Shown: positions 1 to 10,370 of the stretch, piece by piece
How the letters are laid out: each line of letters opens with the position of its first letter
Numbering within the stretch: the stretch's first letter is position 1
Origin: Hofstenia miamia
Lineage: Eukaryota > Xenacoelomorpha > Acoela > Hofsteniidae
DNA: 37,135 bases
Assembly: GCA_900660155.1 (NCBI GenBank)
Contig: CABFPE010001109.1
Location: 79,801-116,935, forward strand
Direction of reading: 5' to 3'
Made by a program: the position numbers and the translations under genes
Notes under the pieces: generated by a model
Told to the model about the DNA's origin: nothing
The model's database searches: none
The model's input: only the letters and a program-made list of their open reading frames with translations

Positions 1-572
1 TAGGTTTTGGTCATCCAACTCTATTTCGAATTTATATATTTTAATACATGTACTGAATGATCACTAGTCAACTAAACAAGAGAAAAACCCCTATACCTAA
101 CTTAAGTGCACTTTCGTAGTCTGGCACAATGACCCTAGAATCACTGTTGATGATGGATCCAGACCACTACTAAACACCACTCATTTAGCTTGACATTGTA
201 ATAAATATTCAAACTGTATTAACAGAACAAAATAAGAATTCCAAATAAAATTCTTTATCAATTGCTTACAAGGTTTTGAATCTATTTATAGCAAATTCAG
301 AAAAGTACCTGTGGATTTCAAATTTTAACTATTGTCTGCCAATATGGCAGCTAAAAATAATGGAAGTGATTTCGCCCCCTTGTTTTGCCAAAAGTATTAT
401 TATCAACAGATACTAATCTCTTAAAGTTGACACTTATTGTTTCTTGGTTGCTTGATACAAATTAATCTAACTGATCTAATAATTTTATAATATTGCTAAT
501 CAAAATTTGTCTTCAATCTTAGTCTTCTTCCTAATCAACATTAGCATCTTGATTAGTTTGGATGATGCTACA
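1..572 (-). repeat. LTR-I, 5' part (element orientation), cut by window start
   Basis: This stretch aligns along its length with the LTR-I copies at 15185-16308, 4873-6024 and 24900-26049. On the minus strand it starts with the family terminus TGTAGCATCATCC (571-572 is the CA end on the plus strand). The flank to its right, TTATTATATAC, is not a purine tract or ORF3, so this is not a 3' LTR adjoining an internal region. It could be a solo LTR or the 5' LTR of an element off the left edge. Bases 1-58 are identical to the last 58 bases of the window. Confidence 0.85.
292..301 (-). promoter_or_regulatory. Candidate TATA box of LTR-I
   Basis: The minus strand reads CTATAAATAG about 275 bases into the LTR. 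The same box recurs in the other LTR-I copies (for example 16013-16022 and near 7485, with a variant near 25770), always in the orientation of the attached gag-pol. This supports a U3 promoter and an R region downstream of it; it is inferred from sequence only. Confidence 0.6.
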
Positions 573-995
573 TTATTATATACTTTATCATAAATAGAAA
601 CATCATTTGTTTGTTAATACACATTTTTAACTGAATTTGTTTAAACATTCAATTGTCATGTGTTTTTGATTGTGAATGTCATCTCATTTTTAAAAATGAC
701 TTGTTTATATACCATTAATTTAGATACTACCATTTGAAATTCATAGTGTGCAAATACACATTGCATTTGCTTCCTACAGCACTCCCATATCAACATGAAG
801 GTTTGATGAATATTACCCTTGTTCATTGAACTGTAGATAAAATTTGCTATATGAACTTTTCATTTAGTAGTGCATTTTATATTTTCTTTGTTAATAAATT
901 TATTATTTATAAATGTTTGTTTTATCTGTATGTCGAGAGTATGCATCTGTGGAAGCATATATTTATATTTATTTTAAAAATTATTTATTTAATGT

Positions 996-1120
996 CTATA
1001 AAAAATGTTACATTTGAACAATAGTCTGCAAACAATTCTAATATCATGGAATTTTCGAAAATTCCTCAACCTCTATGTGTATAAAAAATTGGTTACATTT
1101 AAACAATAGACTACAAACAA
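996..1120. repeat. Degenerate direct repeat, two units about 83 bp apart
   Basis: A block of about 40 bases (TATAAAAAAT, then TTACATTTGAACAATAG, then CAAACAA) at 996-1034 recurs with a few changes at 1079-1120. The sequence between the units shows no further similarity. No function is evident. Confidence 0.6.
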
Positions 1121-1865
1121 ATGAGTTTGCCAACAGAACAGAATATATTCCAATGATATGAGAGATACGCAGATGGCCAAGTACACAATTACATTATACT
1201 CATGCCAGACATGCTCACAAAGGTCAAAAGGTCAATTTGTTTTGTAATAGACTCAGATTCATACTACTGAAATCAGATGTCAAAACTTGGTAGAGATTGT
1301 TACATTATCCACTGTTGTAATTGATTTAACCATTCACAGTGTTGTGTGTTTAATAATAGCATATATCTTGTTTTCATGATTAATGATGAATGATTGAAAC
1401 AATAGAAAGCCCTGCTATGTGTTATAAAGCATTGAAATCTCCAACATACAAAGAGAATTTCACATTTCAAGGCATAAAAACAACTTACCACAGTAAATAA
1501 CAAGACAACCTCCACAATTAAAATCTCCACAGAGATTGATTATTGCATTAAAAACACACTGTTCTAGTAAAGATGATGGAAATTTCACCATTTCTGTCTG
1601 CTAATGAGCTTTCTTGAAATTATTTTTATACTTCTAAGATTGAAGTAAATTACTTCACCATTATTGTTAGGCAAATAAATGAACAGAGTTAAAATTAACA
1701 TGCATTTATTAGAGAGCTTCAACATCTAAATAAATCAAAATAATCTATGGTGACTGGTATATTAACACATGGAAGAATGAAAGATAAAAGTGTATCTGCC
1801 ATCTAATTCATTTTGAACTTGTAAATTGTGTTTTGTAATGTATATTTTCTTATCAGGTTTCAAAG

Positions 1866-1868
<3 letters not shown>

Positions 1869-1906
<38 letters not shown>
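1869..1906. repeat. (AT)19 microsatellite
   Basis: An uninterrupted AT dinucleotide run of 38 bases, followed by TGTATATTTTTTTT. Simple sequence; length is prone to assembly and polymerase slippage error. Confidence 0.95.
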
Positions 1907-1912
<6 letters not shown>

Positions 1913-2239
1913 TTTTTTTAATGATACCCATATTTTTTCTTGAAGACAATATGTTCCTATATGTTTTAAAATAATGATTAATTTTCATACAAACCATAAA
2001 TTTCTTTAAAAAATACACAAGAAAATTTTACAAGCATTCTAATTGTTAAGACTTTTACTATATGATTGGGTGAAAAAATACATATACATGATTAAAATAT
2101 TTCTCCAAATATTTTGATACATCATAGACTTTATTGGATTAATGTAGAATCTTGTCAACACTAATTTCGACTTAATTTAGGATTGCTTAACCATATTCCT
2201 ATTTAGTTACTGTGTTTAATGTATGACAGACTCCAGAAA

Positions 2240-3175
2240 CTCTCTCTTTCTAGATCATTGTTAACTGTATTAACTTAATTAATCTATCATTAGCTACACT
2301 TAATGATCTAACTAACAACAGCAATTTAAAACAAGAGTGAGAGTTGGTATACAAGGTTGAAACCGACTCAAAGCAATGCAAAAGAGGAGACTTTGTCTTT
2401 GTGAACAAATCGGGCTTTACTCAGATATTGAGGGAATTACCAATGGTTGGCTCAGTGTGTGAAACATTGTCTCAGAAAACATGTGTGTGTGTGATAACTT
2501 AATAATTTAGTGCATTGATTGCCCTTGTTATTGTTGCAGTTAAAATATAAGAAAGTAACACAACCATGGTGCTTTAGCTTGTTATAGTTCCCTACATATA
2601 ATAACCCTAAAGATATAACTGTACATGTTAGCCATTGATACATGTGAACAATCAATGCAGTCAGCAATTAAATGAATTTGTAATTTGGTCAAGAGTGGTC
2701 TAATTTACTAACAGGCAATTGATTGATTAACCAAGAAAACTGATCTAGATAAAACATTGCTTTTCTAACAAGGGTAGATCCAATAATAATAATAACACTA
2801 ACTTGTGAATAACAAATGATAGGAAAGCTATAACAAATAAAATTCCCTATCCTTACACCTAACCTATAAGCACATCTAGTAAACAACAACTACCAGCCAC
2901 AAAACACATTTGAAAGGCTATTGTGTGCAGGCCATTCCAGACTTCCTTTAAATGTAGTTGGGGACCACCATCAGGATTACTCTATTCCTTGACTGTTTAG
3001 CTTTCCATTTAATTAATAAATAAACCTGACAAGATAAAGAAGTAAATCCAATGAATTTCATTCATCACCAAATAAATAAATTGCACTACATTTATACTTA
3101 GTAATAGCAAACAATCAAAAACTTGGCAAGTACCTGTTTAATCAATGTTGTTGACAATTTACTAATTTCCCTCTT
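2240..3175 (-). repeat. Diverged LTR-II fragment, antisense
   Basis: The reverse complement follows the LTR-II copies of the centre: a block ending in GTCAACA then AACAGGTACTTG, TATAAAT, TTGTCAGGTT, ATGGAAAGCTAAA, GGTGGTCCCCA, then the region encoding MLTALIV and NNNKGNQCTKLL. The first roughly 250 bases of LTR-II are missing on the right. On the minus strand the same reading frame found in the central LTR-II copies stays open from 2889 to 2452 apart from one short interruption. The fragment directly follows the ORF3 end and a purine-rich tract of copy A, so it may be the remains of copy A's 3' LTR. Confidence 0.65.
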
Positions 3176-3490
3176 TTTCTTCATCTGCCATTTACACATT
3201 CTTTATAATAGTGATCACTTCTTTCATTTACCAATCAGTATCTTTGTATTTTTCTTCTTTAGTCAGTTTTAACATGACATCTTTCTCTGTGGTAACCATC
3301 TTTTTATGTCTCAGAAATGATGGGTTCATCAATTTTTTTGAGATCATGCAATTACTGCGTAATTCATTTAGTTTTTTTTTGAACTCTTTGTAGTATTTTT
3401 TGTAGAGTTTTAGTCCTTTAATAGCAATAATTAATGTCATTATTGCTTCCACTCTACTTGTGTGCGCCAAATCTTCTTCATTTCTAGGAC
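3176..3490 (-). pseudogene. Copy A: ORF3 C-terminal fragment
   Basis: The minus-strand frame contains AHTSRVEAIMTLIIAIKG followed by LYKKYYKEF and a KLNEL segment. These match the C-terminal part of ORF3 in copies B (AHMSRADAQMMLMIAIKG) and C. Most of ORF3 is missing: the acidic tail of pol is joined to this C-terminal piece at about 3490, so about two kilobases seen in copies B and D were lost. The frame is open to a stop at 3228. After two further stops it reaches MADEEKEGN, which parallels the MQAEEGM end of ORF3 in copy C. The purine-rich stretch here is the candidate polypurine tract preceding the LTR-II fragment. The function of ORF3 is unknown; this piece is helical and charged and has no membrane segment. 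Confidence 0.7.
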
Positions 3491-4872
3491 TATATTCTTC
3501 CAGGAATTCTTCCTCTGCCACACTGTTGAGTTCATCCATCTCACTGTATGTACTGTCATTGTTTTCAATTAATTTCAATTGTGCGTTTTTATCTAATGTT
3601 ACTTACTCTATATCCTGTCTCTTATGTTTCAAATTTTGAAAGTGTAGAGTCCTGCCATCATTCAGTTTATAATTATTATTTGGTAGTGTTTGTGCAATAA
3701 TGAATGGCCCTGTCCATTGTGTTTTTAATTTTCTTACCTGGTTCACGTCTTGTGTTCTCATTAATGTGTATGCATAAACCTTATCACCCTTCCTATGTGG
3801 TTTCCCATAAATTTTCTTATTAAAATTTCTTTGTTGTCATATCACAGATCTTTAGTGTTATGGCACATTGCTTCATGAATTCCCGTAATTTGGTTTCTAA
3901 TTTTTCTAATATATTCATTGTCTGGTTTTTCAGAATATGTATTATATTGCATTGATATAGCCATTGCCACTTCTCTTCCATACATTGCTTTGAATGGTGT
4001 CATTCCTGTAGTAGAATGTACCAAGGTATTATAGAAATACTCTACCATTTCTATCACTTCTCTCCAATCTCTTCTGCCAACTCTTGATGTTAAAACTCTA
4101 ATTAACTTAATCATTGTCCTATTCAATCTTTCCACTGCTCTATTTGCCTGTGGGTAATATGTGGTTGTTTTTTCTGTTATTATTTCCATCCATTTCGTCA
4201 TTTCTTCAAACAGTTTACTTTCAAATTGCACACCTCTGTCTGATATTATTACCTCCATGGGTCTGAATTTTATTATCCATTCTTTCATTATTATTTCCGC
4301 CAATGTTTTAGCTGTTGTCAAATCTAATGTGATCATCTTTGTGTATTTAGTGAAATTATCTACGAGGACTAAGATATACAGATACCACCATCATCTTGTG
4401 ATAGTTTCTCCAAATCAACATGCACTATTTGGTTCAGTGCTGTAGCCATTATTTTTTCTAGTGGTGCTGTCTGTCTTGGAAAATGACTCTTGTTATTTAT
4501 CAAACATGTTGTGCATTTGTTAATAACATCCTCTACTATTTTTCATATTGCTATTGTTATAAATCTAGAGTTAAATGTTTGCTCCATCTGAATTATAGCA
4601 ATATGTCCATTTTCATGGATTTTTCTTACCAGTTCTCTCCTATAGTATTCTGGAATTGCTATTCATAGTGTCTTGCCCTCTATGTATAATAGTCCATTCA
4701 TATTCATTTTCCATTTATACATTTGGAAATAGCTGCTTGCTTCTTTTCCTAAGTTCTTGTGTTTGTCTTTTAACTTGTCTTTTATCTCCCTCAATATTAC
4801 ATCTGTGTTCTGTTTTTTGATGATTTCATTTTCTGTTATTTCTTCTTTGATTATAATCGGCATTATGGCTTG
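3491..4872 (-). pseudogene. Copy A: Ty3/Gypsy integrase, N-terminally cut
   Basis: This is the best preserved integrase in the window, read right to left in several frames. The zinc-binding module is visible as HENGH (H-x3-H) and CTTC (C-x2-C). The D,D-35-E core shows HVDLE near 4414, then ISDRGVQFES, then AVERLNRT within the open segment 3842-4336. The distal part has WTGPF, the GPY/F module typical of Ty3/Gypsy integrases, followed by TLHFQNLK and the beginning of an acidic tail. Breaks are a frame change near 4337-4400, another near 3845, and a TAA at 3603-3605. The N-terminus abuts the intact TGTAGCAT terminus of the LTR at 4873, so an LTR insertion or LTR-mediated deletion removed gag, protease and RT. 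The integrase family assignment is secure; the copy is inactive. Confidence 0.85.
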
Positions 4873-6024
4873 TGTAGCATCTGCTACCAAGCATTAACAT
4901 TGATTAAATTATTCTTTTAAATTATTGTTCTTTGTTCTAAGCAGGTAGGGATGTACATATGTTAACTATTTACTCCAATGTTGTATTTGTTTTTGTTAAT
5001 CTTCACTTAACTAAAGTAACTGGATACTGTTTAGGTACTCCACCGTCATAGCTCTGCTCCGTGATTTGGGTATGGCCTCCAGCTGACCTGATCTCTGAAT
5101 CACCTCACTTGTGCTTCCATCACTGATTAAGTGGTTCCAAGCCTCAGCTCAATGATGTTCTTATGTGTTCCCTATCCTAACTCAGTGTAGTTCTCAATGC
5201 TATTTGTAACTGACTTAAACTCAATCTGTGATGTGTATTTATGTCACTTCACAACCTTGCAATGTCACTAGCTGCTTAATAATTATTACTTTAGCCATTA
5301 CTGAAAACAATTGGCTTTAGATAAGTTAATGAAAATAAGTTACATAATAACTTGCAGCTTCCTACCTTACATTTAAATAACAATAATACATGCTTGGTCT
5401 ATTTATCAGTCTATTATGGGTAACCACCATCTATAAGGTAAAATATGTATAACCTATGGTAGGCTATCCAGCCCTTTTGCCAATATTAATTATTAGATAC
5501 ATGTAAACAAAAGAATCAGTAGCCAGCTAAACAGGGAAAAACTCCTATTTGTATACCTAACATAAATGCAGGTTCATGGTTTGGATCAAGGACCCTCAAG
5601 TTGCTCCTGATATGTGCCCAAACCACTACTACTGCATTTACTATTTAGCTTGACATTCTGTATAAATAAGCAAACTAATATAAAATCTAGATAAGATTTT
5701 CAAAGAATTTACTTCCACAATTTCCAAAATGATTTCTTGCATATTTATAGTTAACTTCCAAAAAGTACCTTTCATTCAAAATTAAAATTTGTATTGTCTG
5801 CCAAAATGGCTAAAAATAATGGAAGCAAATTCGCCCCCTTCATTTGGTCAAATTCAACAACAAGTACTAATTTGCTATATTAATACTTGGTTGCATTTAC
5901 AAAGACAATCTGATAATTAATCTTAAATTGTTTTTTAATCAATAATCATAATTTGATCTTAGTTTGTACTAATCATCTGATATTCTTTCTTCTTTAGCAG
6001 CATTATGCTTTGGATTATGCTACA
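4873..6024 (-). repeat. LTR-I, complete; 3' LTR of copy B
   Basis: On the plus strand it begins TGTAGCATCTGCTACC and ends GGATTATGCTACA, giving 8-bp inverted termini TGTAGCAT and ATGCTACA; length 1152 bp. On the minus strand it is immediately preceded by the ORF3 end and purine tract of copy B (6025 onward). Its far side adjoins the integrase of copy A with flank CTTG, which I could not pair with a matching duplication. It is closer to the solo LTR at 6635-7767 than to the LTR at 15185-16308, so copy B does not have a matched LTR pair. Confidence 0.88.
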
Positions 6025-6042
6025 TACTCTCCTCAGCTTGCA
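6025..6042 (-). promoter_or_regulatory. Candidate polypurine tract of copy B
   Basis: The minus strand reads GCTGAGGAGAGTA directly before the LTR terminus TGTAGCAT. The same position before the LTR at 16308 reads GCTGAGGAGGGCA. Position and purine content fit the plus-strand primer of reverse transcription. The tract also encodes the last ORF3 codons. Confidence 0.6.
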
Positions 6043-6634
6043 TTATTTTTAGCACTGCACATTCTCTGTGGACTAATTCATCTGCTTTTTTAATTATTAT
6101 TTCCACTTGGGGATTGCTCTAGCTTGTTGTTGCAAATTCCAGTTGTTTAGTTATTTTTAGTATCACCTCTCTTTCCATTGTTACTGTACTGTGGTATCAT
6201 AGGAATTTTGCCTCTTTAATATTTTCTTATATCAGTGTGATCTCTCTAAGTTCGTTCATTTTCTCTGAGAAGATCGCATAGAATTTCTTATATAGATGGA
6301 TTCCTTTTATTGCTATCATTAACATCATCTGTGCATCTGCTCTACTCATGTGTGCCATCTCTTCACATATCATTGTGTTCAGGTAAAAGAATGTAAAAAC
6401 CCTTCTGAGGCTCCTTGTGTTTGCCACATCCTTATAAAAGAAGCTTATGTTTTCTCTCACTTCCTCTTCTGGTATTGTTGTCGGGTCATTCTTATTTAGT
6501 CTCATCATTGTCACTATCTCTACTCTTTTTGTGACATCATAGAAGCAGTACTCTTTGTCCCATAAGTCAGACCACACTACATCATTTGCTCCTGAAAACA
6601 GCATGAATGCCTTTTTTGTTTGTTTATCTATTTC
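6025..6634 (-). pseudogene. Copy B: ORF3 C-terminal part, beyond the solo LTR insertion
   Basis: This segment continues the ORF3 of copy B on the other side of the solo LTR at 6635-7767. It holds AFMLFSGANDVVW, YDVTKRVEIVTMM, a helix-rich stretch with AHMSRADAQMMLMIAIKG and FSEKMNELREI. After a TAA it continues out of register of stops to HRECAVLKIMQAEE at the LTR edge. Copy C has matching text (IMLFSGVNNIVW, HRECAVLKIMQAEEGM). The ORF3 stop is the TAG inside the LTR terminus TGTAGC, so ORF3 uses the whole 3' end of the internal region. No signal peptide, furin site or transmembrane anchor is seen, which argues against an envelope. At least three in-frame stops mark it as decayed. Confidence 0.75.
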
Positions 6635-7767
6635 TGTAGCATCTGCTACCAACAGTTAACATAGGTTAAATGATTCTTTCAAATTATTGTTCCTTATTCT
6701 ACGTGGGTAGGGATCTATGCATATTAGCTATTTATTGTATGCATTCCTGTTAATCTTCACTGAACTGAAATAACTGAATACTGTTTAGGTACTCTGCCAT
6801 CATAGCTCTACTCTGTGATTGGTGTGTATGTGGCCTCCAGCTGACTCTGATCTCTGCATCACCTCACTAGTGTTTCCATTGCTGAATTAAGTAGCTCTGA
6901 AGCTCAACTCAATGAAGTTCTTATGTGTTCCCTATCCTAACTCAGTGTAGTTCTCAATGCTAATTGTAACTGACTTAAACTCAATTTGTATTGTGTATGT
7001 AATCCACTTTGCAACCTTGCAATGTCACTAGCTGCTTGATAATTACTACTTCAGCCATTACCAAAAAAACTATTGGCTTTAGATTAGTAATACAATTAAG
7101 TTACATAACANCAGTCTCTTTATCAGTCTATTATGGGTCCCCTAAGTCTATCAGATAAAATATATATAACTTATATATATATATATATAACTTTTGCCAA
7201 TGTTAATTATTAGTTACATGTAAATGATCAAATCAATAGCCAGCTAAACAGAGAAAAACTCCTATTCATATACCTAACATAGATGCAGGTTCATGGTTTG
7301 GATCAAAGCCCCTCAAGTCACTCCCAATGTGTTCCCAAACCACTACTAGTGTGTTCCCAAACCACTACTTCTGCATTTACCATTTAGCTTGACATTCTGT
7401 ATAAATAATTAAACTGATCTAAAATCTAAAGATATGATTTTCAAAGAATTTACTTCAACAATTTCCAAAATGATTTCTCGCCTATTTATAGTTAACTTCC
7501 AAAAAGTACCTTTCATTCAAAATTAAAATTTGTATTGTCTGCCAAAATGGCTAAAAATAATGGAAGTGAATTCGCCCCCTTCATTTGGTCAAAATTCGAT
7601 GACAAGTACTAATTTGCTATGTTATTACTTGGTTGCATTTACAAAGATAATCTGATAATTAAACTTAAATTATTTTTCTAATTAAAAATCATAATTTGAT
7701 CTTGGTTTCAACTAATCATCTGATCTTCTTTCTTCATTAACAGCATTATGCTTTGGATTATGCTACA
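6635..7767 (-). repeat. Solo LTR-I inserted in ORF3 of copy B, 4-bp target duplication
   Basis: It begins TGTAGCATCTGCTACC and ends GGATTATGCTACA. It is flanked by TTTC on both sides (6631-6634 and 7768-7771), the 4-bp duplication expected for many Ty3/Gypsy integrases. Removing it with one TTTC rejoins ORF3 of copy B in frame. A single N at 7111 replaces about 40 bases present in the sister LTR at 4873-6024, so that N is a gap placeholder and not one unknown base. Confidence 0.92.
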
Positions 7768-9975
7768 TTTCTTCTCATAGTTCTTTTAACTGTTCATGAA
7801 TTGGTTTTCCTTGAGTATATAGCTGATAAGGAGTTATCACTTCCTCAACATATACCCTTTCCTTGTTATTGTTTTTTAGTAATATTTCCTTTGTCTTTTT
7901 ATAATCATCTCTTTCAACTATTGCTTTTGCTCCATTTTTCTTATTCACATAAGTCTTGTATTCATGTAAGAAAGTTTTGGTGATCTTCACATTTTTCAGT
8001 ATTCTCCATCATGGGAGTACCATTGGAATAGACACTGTTTATGGTGGGGTGCATATGAGAATTTTGGTTCTTATTTGTCACTCTATCTCTCTATATTCTT
8101 CTGACATTATCAGCACTTTTACTTTCTTTTAGTGTTTCCCAGAATATTTGCGTTAAGCCTCTCCTCCTCATCCTCATTTAGATGTAGTTGTTCACTTCTA
8201 ATTTTTACGTAATGCATTCTATGTCCACCACTAACGGATTGCATGGTTTTAGCATCTCTTCTAGTTTGGTTTTTGTGAACGCCTCTGTGAACATTAGTTT
8301 CATTGACACTACTGTTTGCTCCTCCTTCATGTACTGATAATTCCTAGAGCGAATTTCTTCTTTCTCCTTAGTTATTTTTATTTTGACTAAGAATCCCTCG
8401 TTGTCCATGTCAATCCATTCCATCGTGTGTTCTGGTGTTGAGGCTCCCCATTTCTCTATGTTTATCCTGTCTATTTGTTGCTGTGTCTTCAGTGATAGTA
8501 TTAATTGTGTTCACATTAACAATTCTTCCTCTTCCAACATCTCTTTTTGTGTTTTTGTTGTCATCTTACAGACTTCAACTGGTTCTGTTATTCCTCCCCT
8601 TTGCATCATTTCTGCACTCTTAATGATTTTCACAAATGTACAGCAAGGGCTCTCTTTTTTGTATCTCTTCATGTCCAGTTTTTCATTGTATTTACAATTT
8701 CTTTGGTATCTACAATTTTTTGTTTGATGATTTTCTTTGTTGTTAACCAAGATTCTGTTTCAACCTGTCTTAGTCACATTTCAAATGTGGCACCCCACAT
8801 GCATTTTCTCATGGGTTCATCAAATACTGTTATTTCTTCCAGTGCAATCCCCATTCTATTTGCTATGTCCACTGTTGACATTCTTCCTAGTGGGCTTTTG
8901 TTGACAATTAATCTACTGATGAACTTTTTGATTTCTTGCATAAGTTTTTTGATTTTGTTCAGGGATGTCAACTTCTCAACATGCCCTTTCAGCAACCAAT
9001 TTTTCATTTGCATGTTTACTGGAGATAAAGCTATTTCATATTTCTTTGCCTTTGCTAACTTGTGTCGTCCTAATCTTGAAATTGGTAGCCTTAATTCCTG
9101 TTCCTGTGTTGTGAATATTGCTAGAATCCACACTGATGTTCTGAATCTGATCTCTGGGGCATTCTTTTCCTCAAATAGCATATTTTTGAAATCTTTCATT
9201 GAATTTAATTCATACACTCTGTTGATTTCCAAAAGTGCTTGCTCAACTGTCTTGTGGTATTTTCTTGATGGGGCCTCAATATGTATCTCTGGCCATTCTT
9301 CTTTCATCTTCTTTTGTAACTTCATTTCATTCCATATCTCTTGTATCCTCTTTATGTGTTTCTGCCTTTGTGTGATGCTGCACTTGATGAATAGCATATT
9401 CACTTTTTCTACGCCCTCTGTGTGTGTTGTCATCTCTATGGTTCTTACTTGTCTGCAATATGCTACCCAGTAATCGATTTGCAAATCTAGGCAATTTAAT
9501 TCTGCAGCCTTTGATTCTGTCATTATTTTCTCCCATAGGAACACGTTTTCAACTTGTATTTGTAATTCTCTCAGGAACGATGGTAGTTCTTCAATCGTAG
9601 TTCTCCCAATGATTACTACTCTTATGCCCTGCACTCTTGCCATTCTTAACGTTTGATCTAACTGTTTCTCCAGATTTTTGTTGTATTCTTTCTCTTTTAG
9701 GATATGAATAATCATTAAGTTATCTTTGTTGATGTAAATTTCTGGTATTTTTGCGATTTGTTCTACATTTTCAGTGTTCCCATAAAGTAGGGGTGCAGGG
9801 TTTCCCCATCTATTTTTGACATCCTTTTCTCTCTATCTTTTGAGCACACTGTTCTTTCTGATGTGCTTTCAGAGGGGGCGTGTAGCTGTGTAATCCGTAG
9901 TGGTGTACTGGTGCTCAGCTCACAGTCAAGTGAGTCCATGCTGATGGTTTCCACTGATTCACCCTCAAATCAGCT
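7768..9975 (-). pseudogene. Copy B: third ORF downstream of pol, main part
   Basis: This is a long decayed frame between pol and the 3' LTR. Read right to left it has a Ser/Thr-rich start (MDSLDCELSTSTPL), then GETLHPYFMGTLKM. A deletion relative to copy D removes roughly 80 codons, and it resumes at DNLMIIHILKEKEYNKN. A 313-codon open stretch (8774-9715) includes VVIIGRTTIEELPSFL, QIDYWVAYCRQ and IHIEAPSRKYHK, followed by GRMSTVDIANRMGIAL. Further blocks lie at 8511-8750, 8205-8423 and 7775-7990 (TKTFLHEYKTYV). Copies C and D carry collinear text at roughly 60-70% identity by eye. It is hydrophilic, helix-rich and lacks signal peptide or membrane spans, so it does not look like env. I recognise no known domain. 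Inactivated by several stops, a deletion and the solo LTR. Confidence 0.75.
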
Positions 9976-10278
9976 CACAGTTGACGCATTGACCAGTTGT
10001 GGGTTCCATTGATAAGTCAGGCTCAAATTGCTTTCATATACACATGGTTGTTTGCCCACTTTCACCTTCCCCTGCAACTCCAATTGTCGCACTGCCCTTG
10101 AATCAGCAAGGTGAACTGGAAGGAAATTTGTGCTGCATTTCACCAGTTCTCTGTGTGCCCTTTAATCAGCACTGCAGATCTCCAGTGGGAGAGGCATTAT
10201 GTCTTTTTGTTTCCCTGCCCTTGAATCAGCATTGGGTACTACTCAAATGCCTTCTCACTTTGTGCCTTTGATTAGTCA
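9957..10278 (-). repeat. Iterated ~15-nt motif zone between pol and ORF3 (copy B)
   Basis: On the minus strand the motif GCTGATTCAAGGGCA occurs exactly or with few changes at about 9957, 10017, 10093, 10156, 10216 and 10263, spaced about 45-75 bases. In one frame several units read ADSRA, but others fall in different frames, so conservation is at nucleotide level. The same motif occurs in copy D (34394-34812) and in the protease-RT linkers of both copies. Confidence 0.7.
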
Positions 10279-10370
10279 TAGGTTGTTTCTCATCCCTTCT
10301 GTCTTCTGTTGGACATCTGGTTTCAGATTTCCTTCATATTCTCCTCTGTGGGTTTGACATTGTCATCTCC

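Larger units (their letters stand above)
573..2239. other. AT-rich spacer without recognisable genes
   Basis: I see no coding similarity to the retroelement proteins and no convincing open frame on either strand. It contains a degenerate direct repeat near 996-1120 and an (AT)n run at 1869-1906. It may be host intergenic DNA or old unrecognised repeat. Confidence 0.6.

Noticed and set aside
3211..3393. Short plus-strand frames across copy A
   Set aside because: They are antisense to the integrase and ORF3 fragments and show no independent similarity.
8547..9473. 308-codon plus-strand frame opposite ORF3 of copy B
   Set aside because: It is the complement of the minus-strand ORF3 frame, which has homologues in copies C and D; the plus-strand translation has none and is composition-driven.
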